Shown piece after piece: positions 1 through 8,879 of a stretch of 64,000 bases of DNA (position 1 is the first letter of the stretch; every line of letters begins with the position of its first letter). Made by a program: the position numbers and the translations under genes. This DNA comes from Streptomyces sp. SM11. Its GTDB lineage: Bacteria; Actinomycetota; Actinomycetes; Streptomycetales; Streptomycetaceae. The DNA is taken from contig NZ_NEUE01000244.1 of the NCBI RefSeq assembly GCF_002910905.1, positions 39,578-103,577 on the forward strand, written 5' to 3'. The notes beneath the pieces are model-generated. The model was not told where the DNA came from. It saw nothing but the letters and a program-made list of their open reading frames with translations, and made no database searches.

Positions 1-448
1 CGGGGATCCAGCGGTCCACGAAGACCATCGGCGTACCGCTCAGGGCGACGTCCCGCAGCACCGGGGAACCACCGTCGGCGGGCGACACCAGGAGCCCGTC
101 GATCCTGCGGTCGATGAGCGTGCGGATGTGGTGGTCCTGGAGCTCGGGCCGCTCGTCGGCGTTGCCGATGATGACGCTGTAGCCGAGCGCGCGGGCCTCC
201 TCCTCGACGAAGCGGGCCAGCTCGGTGAAGTACGGGTTCAGCACATCGCTGATGACCAGGCCGAGGGTGCGGGTCTGGGCCGTGCGCAGCGAGCGGGCCA
301 CCGCGTTGGGCCGGTAGCCGAGGGCCTCGACGGCGGCGAGGACGCGGGTACGCGCCTCTTCACTCACGGACGGATGGCTGTTCAGCACGCGCGAGACCGT
401 CGCGACGGACACGCCCGCCTCGGCCGCGACATCCTTGATGCCCGCCAT
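1..448 (-). CDS. LacI-family transcriptional regulator (N-terminal part)
   Basis: DNA-binding repressor of the LacI/GalR family, which usually controls sugar uptake or catabolism genes. Only about 149 residues lie in the window; the C-terminal part runs off the left edge. The protein begins MAGIKDVAAEAGVSVATVS, a classic LacI helix-turn-helix (IKDVA..AGVS.ATVSRVLN), followed by the hinge region and the start of the sugar-binding domain (TLGLVISDVLNPYF near residue 62). The start is ATG at 448 with an AAGGAGG ribosome site just upstream. Two LacI-type palindromes lie about 90-125 bases upstream and may be its operators. The sugar ligand cannot be told from this part. Confidence 0.93.
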   Translation of the reverse strand, partial: MAGIKDVAAEAGVSVATVSRVLNSHPSVSEEARTRVLAAVEALGYRPNAVARSLRTAQTRTLGLVISDVLNPYFTELARFVEEEARALGYSVIIGNADERPELQDHHIRTLIDRRIDGLLVSPADGGSPVLRDVALSGTPMVFVDRWIP

Positions 449-536
449 GTCCGGACCACCTCCTTGTGGTTTCCGTACGCCTCGAAACCGGGGGCCGACC
501 GTGACGGACCGGTGACAGACCGGTGGCACGACGACC

Positions 537-573
537 GTGGAATCGATTACACGGATGATTGGAATCGATTCCA
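537..573. promoter_or_regulatory. Two LacI-type operator palindromes
   Basis: A perfect palindrome TGGAATCGATTCCA (560-573) and a near-palindrome GTGGAATCGATTACAC (537-552) lie 20 bases apart upstream of the LacI gene. They fit the TGNAANCGNTTNCA pattern bound by LacI/GalR/CcpA proteins. They probably serve autoregulation or a divergent target, but no intact divergent gene remains to the right. Confidence 0.7.
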
Positions 574-893
574 CGACCGAAAGCAAGACCCCCTCCCGCC
601 TCCGAGACCGGATCGTGACGGGAGGGGGTGGCGGCTGCCGGAAACCCTCGTTCAGCCCCTGCCCTGATCCGGCCGGGCAACCACGGCCGACGCGATGCGG
701 CGGAAGGCCGACCAGGGGTGGTGGCACGTGACAGCGGAGGTCCGCGGGCCGGAGTGCGTTCCGCCGAGCCGTCTCGCCCGGGTCGACGACGCACCGAGCG
801 TCCACCTGGGCGGCCGCCTCCGGGTGCTCAGCGTGCCGATCGCCGGACTGTCCACGCGCACCCGGGCAGTGCCCCGAGGTACCGAACGGCCTC
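574..893. other. Non-coding stretch between operators and gene remnants
   Basis: No supportable gene was found here. Frames open in this stretch show no recognisable family and are typical high-GC shadows. It joins the LacI upstream region to a run of degraded gene ends. Confidence 0.5.
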
Positions 894-1086
894 TCAGAAC
901 GCCGCCTCCGGGAGCTCCATCAAGGAGAGGTCGGCTCCCTCCACGATCAACCGCCGCGGAGGGACCAGCGGCAGGACGATACGGGCGAAGAACTTCGCCG
1001 CGGCGACCTTGCCCTGGCAGAAGGGCCGGTCCTTGGCCGAGGCGGCAGGCAACTTCCGCAGTGCCACTTCCGCCTGCCGCTGGAGC
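894..1086 (-). pseudogene. Acyl-CoA dehydrogenase C-terminal remnant
   Basis: Read on the minus strand, this stretch encodes the tail of a FadE-type acyl-CoA dehydrogenase. The recognisable parts are LLQRQAEVALRKLP, then KVAAAKFFARIVLPLVPP, ending LMELPEAAF and a TGA stop (894-896). That ending is typical of the family's extra C-terminal domain. Only about 63 of roughly 600 residues are left. At about 1086 the homology stops and a PP2C-like coding frame begins on the other strand, so this is a fused, dead gene end. Confidence 0.7.
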
Positions 1087-1823
1087 AGATACGCCCTGGC
1101 GAGCGCGGGTCATCCGCCACCGCTGCTGGTGGACGCCGCGGGGTGCGCCACGCACGTCGACGTGCCGCCGGGCGCTCCGCTCGGGGCCGGCGTCATTCCG
1201 TACACCTCGGTCCGTCTGTCGGAGCCCGTCGGAAGCCGGCTCGTGCTCTACACCGACGGATTGTTCAAGACCCGCACGGATGATGTGGACACCCAGCTGG
1301 AGCGGCTGCGCGAGACCGTGTCGCGGATGGACCCCGCTCACCTGGGCACTCTGGTGACGTCCGGGGCGGGATCCGGCACCCGCTTCGACGAAGCCGTCAT
1401 GCTGATGGCCACCAGCCGTTCCGCTTCCAGCGGGGGCGACGTCGTCGTCTGGGAGCTGCCGACCGACGCCACCGCCGCTTCCGCCGCCCGCCGGCTGGTC
1501 AGGGAGCAGCTCGACCGGTGGAACCTGGCCGGGCTGGCCGACACCACCGAGCTCGTCGTCAGCGAGCTGGTCGGCAACGCTCTGCGTTACGGAGGCGGCC
1601 CCGGTCAGCTGCGGCTGCTGCGACACGACCGGTGACGGTCGAAGTCACCGATACGGGAGCGGACCTCCCGCATATTCAGCCCCCGACCCTCAGCGACGAA
1701 GGCGGCCGGGGCCTGCAGCTCATCAACATGCTGTGCCGACGCTGGGGTTCCTGCCGGACGCCCACCGGCAAACTGGTCTGGGCCGAACAGGACGTCACCA
1801 CCTCTGCTTCCGCCCCCGACTGA
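1087..1823 (+). pseudogene. PP2C/SpoIIE phosphatase plus HATPase anti-sigma remnant
   Basis: Remnant of a Streptomyces stress or sporulation switch protein, with a PP2C phosphatase half and an anti-sigma-type HATPase half. The phosphatase tail includes YALASAGHPPPLLVDAAG, LVLYTDGL and FDEAVMLM. The ATPase half includes TELVVSELVGNALRYGG and then VEVTDTG and DEGGRGLQLINMLCRRWG. The gene lacks its N-terminal half, the upstream sequence belonging to another gene remnant. The frame changes near 1620-1635, separating the two ATPase motifs. It is therefore almost certainly non-functional, unless the frameshift is a sequencing error. Confidence 0.75.
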
Positions 1824-1847
1824 TCTGGACCAGTCCGCCGGATCGGC

Positions 1848-2041
1848 CCCGGAGCAGCGATGGCGGCCCACCCCGAAGGAAAGGTGGTCGCGCACGTTTG
1901 CCCGGTGCGGACAGAGCTGCTCCGGGTTCTCGAAGATCTCGGTGTCCGAGCCCGTGGACGCCGCCATCAGCAGCAGCGAAGCCCCCTTGGGCACATCCAC
2001 ATCGGACAGGGTCACGGGCCGGTCGGTGACCCGCCGCCAAT
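1848..2041 (-). pseudogene. Cytochrome P450 C-terminal remnant
   Basis: The minus strand reads RRVTDRPVTLSDVDVPKG, then LLMAASTGSDTEIFENPEQ and DHLSFGVGRHRCSGA. The last is the P450 haem-binding loop FxxGxxxCxG with its cysteine ligand. Everything upstream (I helix, ExxR) is missing, and the frame runs into the neighbouring anti-sigma remnant just after the haem loop. It is a dead fragment of a P450 monooxygenase whose substrate is unknown. Confidence 0.7.
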
Positions 2042-2150
2042 TCGTGGGTGACCGGCGACGGTCCGCACGTAGCCGGTGAACCGGGTCGCCTTAAGGACGC
2101 CGCCCCCGCTGCCGGTGAGCGCCCTGTGCACGATCTCGTGGCTGCCCTCC

Positions 2151-2253
2151 GCGAACCCGCAGAGGGCCAGATCGCGTCCACCACAACAACAAAGCCGGTC
2201 AAAGCGACAAAGTGTCGCTTTGACCGGCTTTATTCGGTCGGTTGACCCTGGTG
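2151..2253 (+). repeat. Direct repeat, left copy (attL-like)
   Basis: A 103-bp copy of the sequence at 56590-56692, colinear, with only two mismatches (in ATCGCG/ATCACG and GACAAAG/GACAGAG). It contains a strong hairpin and ends in CCTGGTG, the complement of the CACCA tail of tRNA-Leu, but no tRNA body follows it. Upstream, the partner hairpin that is perfect in the right copy is eroded, which marks this as the derived copy. Confidence 0.9.
2191..2231. terminator. Strong hairpin inside left repeat
   Basis: A 19-bp perfect stem with a 3-nt loop: arm AAAGCCGGTCAAAGCGACA, loop AAG. The stem starts with A residues and ends with T residues, so it can terminate in either direction. It is identical in design to the terminator behind tRNA-Leu at 56630-56670. 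Confidence 0.85.
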
Positions 2254-2341
2254 GCCAAACGACACAATGTCCTGGCCTGAGCTGATGAGCCCCGCCGGAA
2301 GTGATCGTTCCCAGTTCGGACAAGATCAGTTCCCAGGAGAT

Positions 2342-2377
2342 CGCCTCTGGTGACCCCTGTGGGTGTCACCAGAGGCG
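2342..2377. terminator. 13-bp inverted repeat
   Basis: The arms CGCCTCTGGTGAC and GTCACCAGAGGCG enclose a 10-nt loop, just inside the left boundary of the island. It is either a terminator or the end of a decayed insertion sequence. No run of T follows it. Confidence 0.5.
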
Positions 2378-2511
2378 AGCAGGCCGGTAGCATAGGCGGT
2401 CGCCCGGCAGGGGCGTGGCCCAGCGCGGATCTAGTCTCGCCGTTTCACTTGGATACGGCCGACCTTGGGGAGGAAACGCGAAAGTGCGTTCCTGACCTGG
2501 AACGATGAACC

Positions 2512-2934
2512 GTGCTGAGGGGCTCTGTCGGTCCACATCAGGCGTTCCTCACCGACATACTCCGGGGATGTATCGGCCCAGCAGCGCCTGGAGGTCCGCC
2601 ACCGCGAGCATGCCACCGTCGAGGACCACATCCGATGCGGCACGACCACCGGCTTGGCCCGATTCCCCTCCCGCGACTTCGACATCGACACTGTCCGGCT
2701 CGAAATCAGCCTCGCGGCAATCGACCTGCCGGCCTGGACCCGTGTCCTGCTGCTCGACGGCGAACTCGCCACTGCCGAGCCGAAGAAACTCCGCTACGGC
2801 TGCTGCACGCCGCCGCCCGCCTCACCCACGGCGGTAGACGTCTGCGCATGCGGATACCAGCGACCTGGCCCTGGAGGAACGACCCGGCCACAGCCTTCCA
2901 CCGCTTCGCCGCCCTGCCCCGACTTGGCGGCTGA
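2512..2934 (+). mobile_element. IS1380-family transposase remnant
   Basis: The fragments read QQRLEVRHREHATVEDHI, GLARFPSRDF, AAIDLPAWTRVLLLDGEL and EPKKLRYG in one frame, then LLHAAARLTHGGRRLRMRIP and WRNDPATAFHRFAALP in another. In order they resemble the C-terminal part of IS1380-type DDE transposases. The frame shifts near 2795 and the N-terminal half is missing, so the gene is dead. It lies between the left direct repeat and the first transport cassette. Confidence 0.65.
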
Positions 2935-3095
2935 CCGGCAGCCCCTCATCCACTCACGCCCCGAGAGACCTTGAAGAACCCGGCCACCGCGCCGGGATCC
3001 CTCCATGCTCGAACACCGAAAACGCGTCAGCCACCCGACGGTTCCCCTCAGCAACGCCTCATCGCCCCAACCGAAACAGCGAGACTGAGAAGCGC

Positions 3096-3788
3096 TCACT
3101 GACCGCCGCACTGAAGTGCTGCCACCCCCGCGATCGTGCTCTCGACGATGTAGTCGTAGTAGCGTCGGCGCTCGAGCCGTGCGGCCGCACCCCCGTCAAG
3201 AAACGGCTGCATGAACTGGTCGAGCATTGGGGCGATGTCGGGGATCTGAGCACCGGCGCGCTCGAACTCCGCCATCAGCGCGTGGTGATCGCGTGGACCA
3301 TCGTCCTCGTGCATCAGCCTGTCGTCGCCCGTTGAGACGGTCATGAGTGCGTTGTTCAACATGGCCGCATAGGCGAAGCTCGCGTTCTCGGCGAAACCCG
3401 CCCCGACCAACTTCGCAATCCCGGCCTGGAGTATCGGAAGCACGGCCGGAAACGCCGGGCCGTGCATGAGCAGCCATTTCGCGGTACCTGGACACGAAGT
3501 CACGCGTGGGTAGATGTCCCCCAGCAGAACGCGGAACCACTCCTGCCATGCCAACTCCGAGGGCGGCACCGCCAGCCCTCCTGTGGTGCGCTCGGTGACA
3601 CGGCGAGCAAGAAGATCCTTACCTCCTACGTGGTGGTACACGACCGGCGGTGTGACATCGAGATGACGCGCCAGATCACGGATGGACCACCCCCACAGGT
3701 GAGCCTCGCGTGTGAGTTGAACGGCACCATCGATGACGCGCTCCGGCGTCATGCCCACATGGAACGGGCTCGTCGAGGTCTCTGTCAT
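3096..3788 (-). CDS. TetR-family regulator (cassette 1)
   Basis: A 230-residue TetR-type repressor. The helix-turn-helix is near residues 35-60 (SIRDLARHLDVTPPVVYHHV), and the rest is an alpha-helical ligand domain. The start is ATG 3788 behind GGAGG. It is divergent from the MFS-ABC operon at 3938, so it probably represses that operon and binds in the shared 149-bp gap, which also holds an iron box. It is clearly a paralogue of the regulator at 9873-10625: both have the pattern ERV(I/V)DGA..LTRE, a W(Q)(E/D)WFR..L motif near residue 100, and similar ligand-domain spacing. The ligand is unknown; a siderophore or related small molecule is a guess from context. Confidence 0.9.
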   Translation of the reverse strand: MTETSTSPFHVGMTPERVIDGAVQLTREAHLWGWSIRDLARHLDVTPPVVYHHVGGKDLLARRVTERTTGGLAVPPSELAWQEWFRVLLGDIYPRVTSCPGTAKWLLMHGPAFPAVLPILQAGIAKLVGAGFAENASFAYAAMLNNALMTVSTGDDRLMHEDDGPRDHHALMAEFERAGAQIPDIAPMLDQFMQPFLDGGAAARLERRRYYDYIVESTIAGVAALQCGGQ

Positions 3789-3852
3789 GTGTGAGCCTCC
3801 TCAATCCTTCGTCACCCATTCTCACCGACATCGACACCCCTTGACGGCGAAG

Positions 3853-3871
3853 TTAGGCATGCCTTACTTTG
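3853..3871. promoter_or_regulatory. Iron box (IdeR/DmdR1-type), cassette 1
   Basis: TTAGGCATGCCTTACTTTG matches about 15 of 19 positions of the actinobacterial iron-box consensus TWAGGTWAGSCTWACCTWA. It also forms an 8-of-9 inverted repeat (AGTTAGGCA / TGCCTTACT). It lies between the divergent TetR and MFS genes, 67 bases before the MFS start. It should make the cassette iron-repressed. Confidence 0.65.
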
Positions 3872-3937
3872 CTTCTGGCCCATTATTACAGCGTTAACAT
3901 GGCCGCCCGCTCATCCACTGCCCGCGTAAGGGACACC

Positions 3938-5209
3938 ATGACCGCACATCACCCACCGGGGCCGACCGCCGCACCCGAAGCGGCTCAGAGGGAACCGCAG
4001 GTACCCTTGCTGCTCGGCGCGATCTTCCTGGTCTTCCTCGGCCACATGAGTCTCAGTCCGATCATCGCTCCGCTGTCGCGCGAGGTCGGACTCGCCGAAT
4101 GGCAGGTCGGGGCGACCGTCAGCACAGCGGCACTGGCCGTGGTACTCACCAGCCAGTTCTGGGGCCGACGCTCACAGTCGCTCGGGCGCAAGCCGGTACT
4201 CGTCACCGCATTCGCGATCGCCACCGCCGCGATGATCGGGTTCGCGATCGTGGCCTGGCTCGGCATGACGGGAGCGATCGCCGGAACCGCGCTCTTCGTC
4301 GCCTTTCTGCTGCTGCGCGGAGTTGTCTTCGGCGGCGCGATCGCCGCGGTGCCGCCGACCGCCCAGGCGTACATCGCCGACATCACAACCGACGAGAAGG
4401 CCCGCGTCAAAGGGATGGCCGGTGTCGGATCAGTGCAGGCCATGGCAATGGTCGGCGGTGCACTCGTCGGCGGCGCGCTCTCGACGTTCGGGTTGATCGT
4501 GCCGCTGATCGCGATTCCCGTGCTCATGGCAGCCGCGCTGTTTCTGCTCGCCACACGGCTGCGCCCCGAGTCACGACACGAGCTCATCCCCTCCCCGGCA
4601 CACGTGAGCCCACTCGACTCCCGAGTGTGGCCCTTCCTGGTCGCCGGATTCGGAATGTACACCTCACTGGGCTTCATCCAGGTCATCATGGGATTCCTCA
4701 TACAAGACCGACTTGACCTGGAATCAGCACTGACCGGCGTCGTCACCGGCGGCACGCTCCTTGCCGCCGGCATCGGCCTCATCCTCGCTCAAGCGATCAT
4801 CGTCCCGCGCGTGAACTGGACGCCACCGAGGCTGCTGTGTGCCGGGAGCACCACCGCCGTGTTCGGGTTCATCCTGCTGACCCCCGATCTCGGACTGGCA
4901 CCGCTTGTCGCCGCGAACGTCCTCATCGGGATCGGGCTCGGGATTGCGACGCCCGGGTACACGGCAGGTCCGACCCTGCTGGTGAGGCGCGACGAGCAGG
5001 GCGCGCTGGCCGGTCTGGTCAGCGCCACCAACGGGCTCACCTTCGTCGTCGCCCCCATCGTCGGCACGGTGCTGTACGGCATGGCTCCTTCCCTGCCGGC
5101 CCTTGTGGGCGCGGTGATCATGGCGGCGGTTGCGCTGTTCACGTTCACCCACCCGAGGTTTCGCAGAGGATTCCGATCCCACCCCGAAGACATGAGACAG
5201 GCGCTATGA
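3938..5209 (+). CDS. MFS transporter (cassette 1)
   Basis: A 423-residue major facilitator carrier with about 12 membrane helices. It has the MFS motif between helices 2 and 3 (GRRSQSLGRKP) and a basic motif after helix 5-6 (TDEKARVKGMAG). I chose ATG 3938 because AAGGGA lies six bases upstream; ATG 3899 is an in-frame alternative. Its stop overlaps the next ABC gene (ATGA), so the three genes form one translationally coupled operon behind an iron box. MFS carriers beside siderophore genes usually export the siderophore. The exported molecule here is inferred from context. The codon and base use is less GC-rich than the NRPS genes. Confidence 0.88.
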   Translation: MTAHHPPGPTAAPEAAQREPQVPLLLGAIFLVFLGHMSLSPIIAPLSREVGLAEWQVGATVSTAALAVVLTSQFWGRRSQSLGRKPVLVTAFAIATAAMIGFAIVAWLGMTGAIAGTALFVAFLLLRGVVFGGAIAAVPPTAQAYIADITTDEKARVKGMAGVGSVQAMAMVGGALVGGALSTFGLIVPLIAIPVLMAAALFLLATRLRPESRHELIPSPAHVSPLDSRVWPFLVAGFGMYTSLGFIQVIMGFLIQDRLDLESALTGVVTGGTLLAAGIGLILAQAIIVPRVNWTPPRLLCAGSTTAVFGFILLTPDLGLAPLVAANVLIGIGLGIATPGYTAGPTLLVRRDEQGALAGLVSATNGLTFVVAPIVGTVLYGMAPSLPALVGAVIMAAVALFTFTHPRFRRGFRSHPEDMRQAL

Positions 5210-7062
5210 ACGACAGCGAGACACTGCGACGGTTCGAGAAGACCGAACGGGTGAACGACGCTCAGACCGGCGCGGCCGACCTCACTCTGTGGCGCATCAC
5301 CTCACCGGTCAACCGCGAGATCTATACCGGCATGGCGGTCTCCTTCGTGAGCCTGGTGGCCTGGCTCGCAGCGACGGTGCTGTTCGTGCCGATCACCTAC
5401 GAACTCATGTCGGGTTCTCGGTCGACGAGCCGGATCTGGACCTTGTTCGGCATCAGCGTGACGCTCGTCGCCCTGGCATTCGTCTGCCGAGTGCTGTCGT
5501 TCCGCATCTCTCATCTGGGCGCGTTCCGGCTGGAGCAGATCCTCCGTACAGAGATGGCTTCCCATCTGGCCAAGGTCCCCCTCGGATACGTGGTCAGCGC
5601 CGGATCCGGTGCCCTGAAGAAGGTCATCTTCGATGATGTTCGCGCACTCCACGGCTTTGTGGCCGACAGCACTCCGCTGTTCGCGAAGACGTTCGCCGCC
5701 CCTGTTCTCGGCACTGTCGTGATGCTGGCCATCGATTGGCGCATGACGTTCGCTGCGCTGTCGGTGTTCCCGATCGCCCTGATCGGCTTGCTCTTCGCCT
5801 TCCGAGACTACGGGGAGGCCCGCGAGAGAGTCGATGCCGCCAACGAACGCATCAGCGTCGTCATCAACGAGTACGTCCAAGGCATGAGCGTCGTCCGAGC
5901 GTTCGATGATGGCTCGGGATCGTTCGATCGCTACAGAAGCGCCCTCGACGAGTCGACCGACGCGTTGCGGGAGTGGACCAGCAAGACCCAGACGGGTGCC
6001 TTCGTCGCGCGGACCTTGTTCGCGGCCCTGCCCTCGGTGCTCGTCGTGCTGCTCTTCGGGTTGCCGATGCACCAGAGCGGCTCCCTCGAGCTGCCGGTTC
6101 TGGTGGCCTTCCTCCTGCTGGGGCCGACGGTCAACGCGTCCATCGAGCCCATCATCTGGCTGCAGCACCACCTGATCAGCGCCGACGCCGCGGTCAAGCG
6201 GATCGGCCTGTTCCGCCGGGTGAAGCCGATCCCCGAGGTGGAAGCCGGCAGCGCCCCGCGCGACGGCTCTGTCGAGTTCCGCAATGTCACGTTCCGCTAC
6301 GACGGACGAAACGACGAGGCGCTGTCCGACGTCAGCTTCAGACTGCCCGAAGGCACAGTGACAGCCCTGGTCGGCCCGTCGGGCGCGGGGAAGAGCACGG
6401 TGGCGCAACTGATCCCGCGGTTCTGGGACGTCACTTCGGGCAGTGTTCTCGTCGGCGGTGTCGATGTACGTGACATGACCGCAGACCAGCTCATGAGCAC
6501 GGTCGGGTACGTGTTCCAATCGCCGTTCCTGCTCAACGACACGATTCGCGCCAACATCCGCCTCGGGCGGCCTGATGCCACCGACGCCGACGTCGAAGCT
6601 GCTGCCAGAGCGGCCCATATACACGACTTCATCGTGAACCACCTTCCCAACGGCTACGACAGTGTCGTCGGGGAACGCGGCACAACCCTCTCGGGCGGGC
6701 AGCGACAGCGCGTCACGATAGCGCGAGCCATCCTCCAGGACCATCCGATCATCGTCCTCGACGAGGCCACAGCCTTCGCCGACCCCGACAATGAGGCCAG
6801 GATCCACCGGGCGCTGGCCGAGTTGGCCGTCAACAAGACCGTGATCCTCATCGCGCACCGCCTGTCCACGGTGCGCGATGCCGATCAGATCTTCGTGCTC
6901 GACCAGGGCCGCGTCAGCGAGCAGGGAACCCATGACCAGTTGGTCGCCGACTGCGGAGGCTACGCCCGATTGTGGGCGCACTTCACAGATGCCCAGGAGT
7001 GGGGGCTTCGGTCGAGCCCCTCCGACCCGGCCGAGGTCGAGCACACGGAGGTCTACCGGTGA
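5206..7062 (+). CDS. ABC transporter, membrane+ATPase half, A-type (cassette 1)
   Basis: A 618-residue fusion of a six-helix exporter-fold membrane domain (about residues 40-340) and an ATPase domain (about 365-600). Walker A is GPSGAGKST, the signature is LSGGQRQR, Walker B is IIVLDEATAFAD and the H-loop is IAHRLS. It pairs with the next gene (GTGA overlap) to make a heterodimer. The three A-type subunits in this window share an intracellular-loop pattern, here SGALKKVIFDDVRALHGFV. IrtA/IrtB and YbtP/YbtQ are exporter-fold pairs that import ferric siderophores, and the iron box makes that role plausible. Export remains possible. Confidence 0.9.
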   Translation: MNDSETLRRFEKTERVNDAQTGAADLTLWRITSPVNREIYTGMAVSFVSLVAWLAATVLFVPITYELMSGSRSTSRIWTLFGISVTLVALAFVCRVLSFRISHLGAFRLEQILRTEMASHLAKVPLGYVVSAGSGALKKVIFDDVRALHGFVADSTPLFAKTFAAPVLGTVVMLAIDWRMTFAALSVFPIALIGLLFAFRDYGEARERVDAANERISVVINEYVQGMSVVRAFDDGSGSFDRYRSALDESTDALREWTSKTQTGAFVARTLFAALPSVLVVLLFGLPMHQSGSLELPVLVAFLLLGPTVNASIEPIIWLQHHLISADAAVKRIGLFRRVKPIPEVEAGSAPRDGSVEFRNVTFRYDGRNDEALSDVSFRLPEGTVTALVGPSGAGKSTVAQLIPRFWDVTSGSVLVGGVDVRDMTADQLMSTVGYVFQSPFLLNDTIRANIRLGRPDATDADVEAAARAAHIHDFIVNHLPNGYDSVVGERGTTLSGGQRQRVTIARAILQDHPIIVLDEATAFADPDNEARIHRALAELAVNKTVILIAHRLSTVRDADQIFVLDQGRVSEQGTHDQLVADCGGYARLWAHFTDAQEWGLRSSPSDPAEVEHTEVYR

Positions 7063-8798
7063 TCACCACCCTTCAGAGCCTGATCGATGCCTGCGGCACG
7101 CGGGCACCGCTGATGAAGCAAGCGCTTGTGATGTCCGTTCTCTCGTCAATGGCCCAGGGCCTGGCCTACGGCCTTCTGATTCCCCTGTTCTTTGCCATGG
7201 TGAGTGGCTCGGGCGACGCCTGGGGATGGTTGAGCATGATCGCCGCGCTGGTGCTGGTCGACGCGGGCCTGCGATTCTCCGGCAGCCGCATAGAGTGGCG
7301 CATCCACATGGAGGTCGCCGACGAGACGCGCACGCGCCTCGGAGAACAGCTGAAACGGATACCCCTGCAGCAGTTGCTACGACGAGACACCGGCGACCTC
7401 AACAACGTGCTCACAGGCAACGTCAACGACGTCGTGTCGGTCGCCGGAGGGCTTTTCGGCATCGTCATCAACAGCATCGTGGCGCCCTTCGCAGCAGCCA
7501 TCGTCCTGCTCTGCTTCGATTGGCGGCTCGCATTGTGCATGGCGGTGCTCTTCCCTCTTGCCATTCCCCTCTACCGACTCATGAGGAACCGCGCGGCCCA
7601 CGAGAATCGAGTCTCGGCCGCCGCGTACGCCGACACGTCCTCTCAGCTGATCGAGTACGCCCAGGGGGTGGCCGTGCTGCGGGCGACCCGTCAGGTGGGC
7701 GCACAGTCGAAGCGACTGCAGCGCTCCCTGACACGCCTTCGAGAAGCGCAGATGCACAGCACAAGGCTCGGAACCATGCCGTCGATCGCGATGTCGGCCA
7801 TCGTCCAGATCGGAATCCTCGGCATCACGGCGTTCTCCGTACTACTCGCCTTCGATGAACCCGCCGCGGTGCCCGTGGCGCTGGGCATCATCGTCGCCAG
7901 CATCCGGTTCAGTGAACCCCTGGCACAGTTCGCCAGCATGTCGCAGATGTTCGACTTCATGCAGGCGGCCGTTGACCGCATCCAGGCGCTGTCGAGCCTC
8001 GAACCACTCCCCGTCCTCGCCGGCGGCGGGCCTCCGACGTCGTCGGAGATCACCTTCGAAGGAGTGACCTTCGCCTACGACCGTGCCGGCGAGCAGGCTC
8101 TGACGGATGTGTCGCTGGTGGCGCCACCCCGGAGTCTGACCGCTTTGGTCGGGAGTTCCGGTAGCGGCAAGACGACGATCACTCGACTTCTGACCCGCTT
8201 CGCCGATCCGCAGAGCGGGCGCGTAACGGTCGGCGGGACCGACATCAGGACGCTCTCCCAAGAAGCCCTGATGGCGCGGTTCTCGGTCGTGTTCCAGGAT
8301 GTGTATCTCTTCGATGATTCGATACGGGCCAACATCCGCCTGGCGAAGGCCGATGCCACCGAGCAAGAGATCATCGACGCGGCCATGGCGGCCAACTGTC
8401 ATGACTTCATCTCAGCGCTGCCGAACGGATACGACACCAAGGTCGGCGAGAGCGGCGGATCACTGTCCGGCGGTGAGCGTCAGCGGATCTCGATCGCGCG
8501 GGCGATTCTCAAGGACGCGCCGATCGTGATCCTCGACGAGCCGACGTCCGCGCTCGATACCGAGAGCGAGGTCGCTGTCCAACGCGCCATCGACCGGCTG
8601 GTTCGCGACAAGACGGTCGTCGTGATCGCTCATCGTCTGTCGACCATCGCGGCCGCCGATCAGATCCTGCTTCTCAACGAAGGACGAGTCGTGGAGCGCG
8701 GTACTCATCTGGACCTGCTCGCACGGAATGGCCGCTACGCCGAGATGTGGAACGCCCAGCTCGCCGACCGTCACTGGCGGATCAGCGCCGCACCATAG
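7059..8798 (+). CDS. ABC transporter, membrane+ATPase half, B-type (cassette 1)
   Basis: A 579-residue partner of the preceding subunit. The GTG start at 7059 overlaps its stop. The membrane domain is at about residues 20-310 and the ATPase at about 335-560. Walker A is GSSGSGKTT, the signature LSGGERQR, and Walker B VILDEPTSALD with the catalytic Glu, followed by IAHRLST. It lacks the A-type loop motif and instead has PLQQLLRRDTGDLNNVL. It is last in cassette 1; no hairpin terminator was seen before the decayed insertion sequences that follow. Probable role: heterodimeric siderophore transport. Confidence 0.9.
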   Translation: MITTLQSLIDACGTRAPLMKQALVMSVLSSMAQGLAYGLLIPLFFAMVSGSGDAWGWLSMIAALVLVDAGLRFSGSRIEWRIHMEVADETRTRLGEQLKRIPLQQLLRRDTGDLNNVLTGNVNDVVSVAGGLFGIVINSIVAPFAAAIVLLCFDWRLALCMAVLFPLAIPLYRLMRNRAAHENRVSAAAYADTSSQLIEYAQGVAVLRATRQVGAQSKRLQRSLTRLREAQMHSTRLGTMPSIAMSAIVQIGILGITAFSVLLAFDEPAAVPVALGIIVASIRFSEPLAQFASMSQMFDFMQAAVDRIQALSSLEPLPVLAGGGPPTSSEITFEGVTFAYDRAGEQALTDVSLVAPPRSLTALVGSSGSGKTTITRLLTRFADPQSGRVTVGGTDIRTLSQEALMARFSVVFQDVYLFDDSIRANIRLAKADATEQEIIDAAMAANCHDFISALPNGYDTKVGESGGSLSGGERQRISIARAILKDAPIVILDEPTSALDTESEVAVQRAIDRLVRDKTVVVIAHRLSTIAAADQILLLNEGRVVERGTHLDLLARNGRYAEMWNAQLADRHWRISAAP

Positions 8799-8879
8799 GC
8801 GCCGGCGTTCGTGGCACCGGTGGCGCATCTGTCAAACGAGCGGCTCTGGCCGGTAGTCGGTGGTGACGCCGGGTAGCTT

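Noticed and set aside
2151..2253. Left repeat as a second tRNA-Leu gene
   Set aside because: Only the CACCA-complement and the terminator are present. The sequence after CCTGGTG diverges at once and has no cloverleaf.
5302..7044. 580-residue minus-strand frame opposite the first ABC gene
   Set aside because: No ABC or other motif; the plus strand carries complete Walker A, signature and Walker B motifs.
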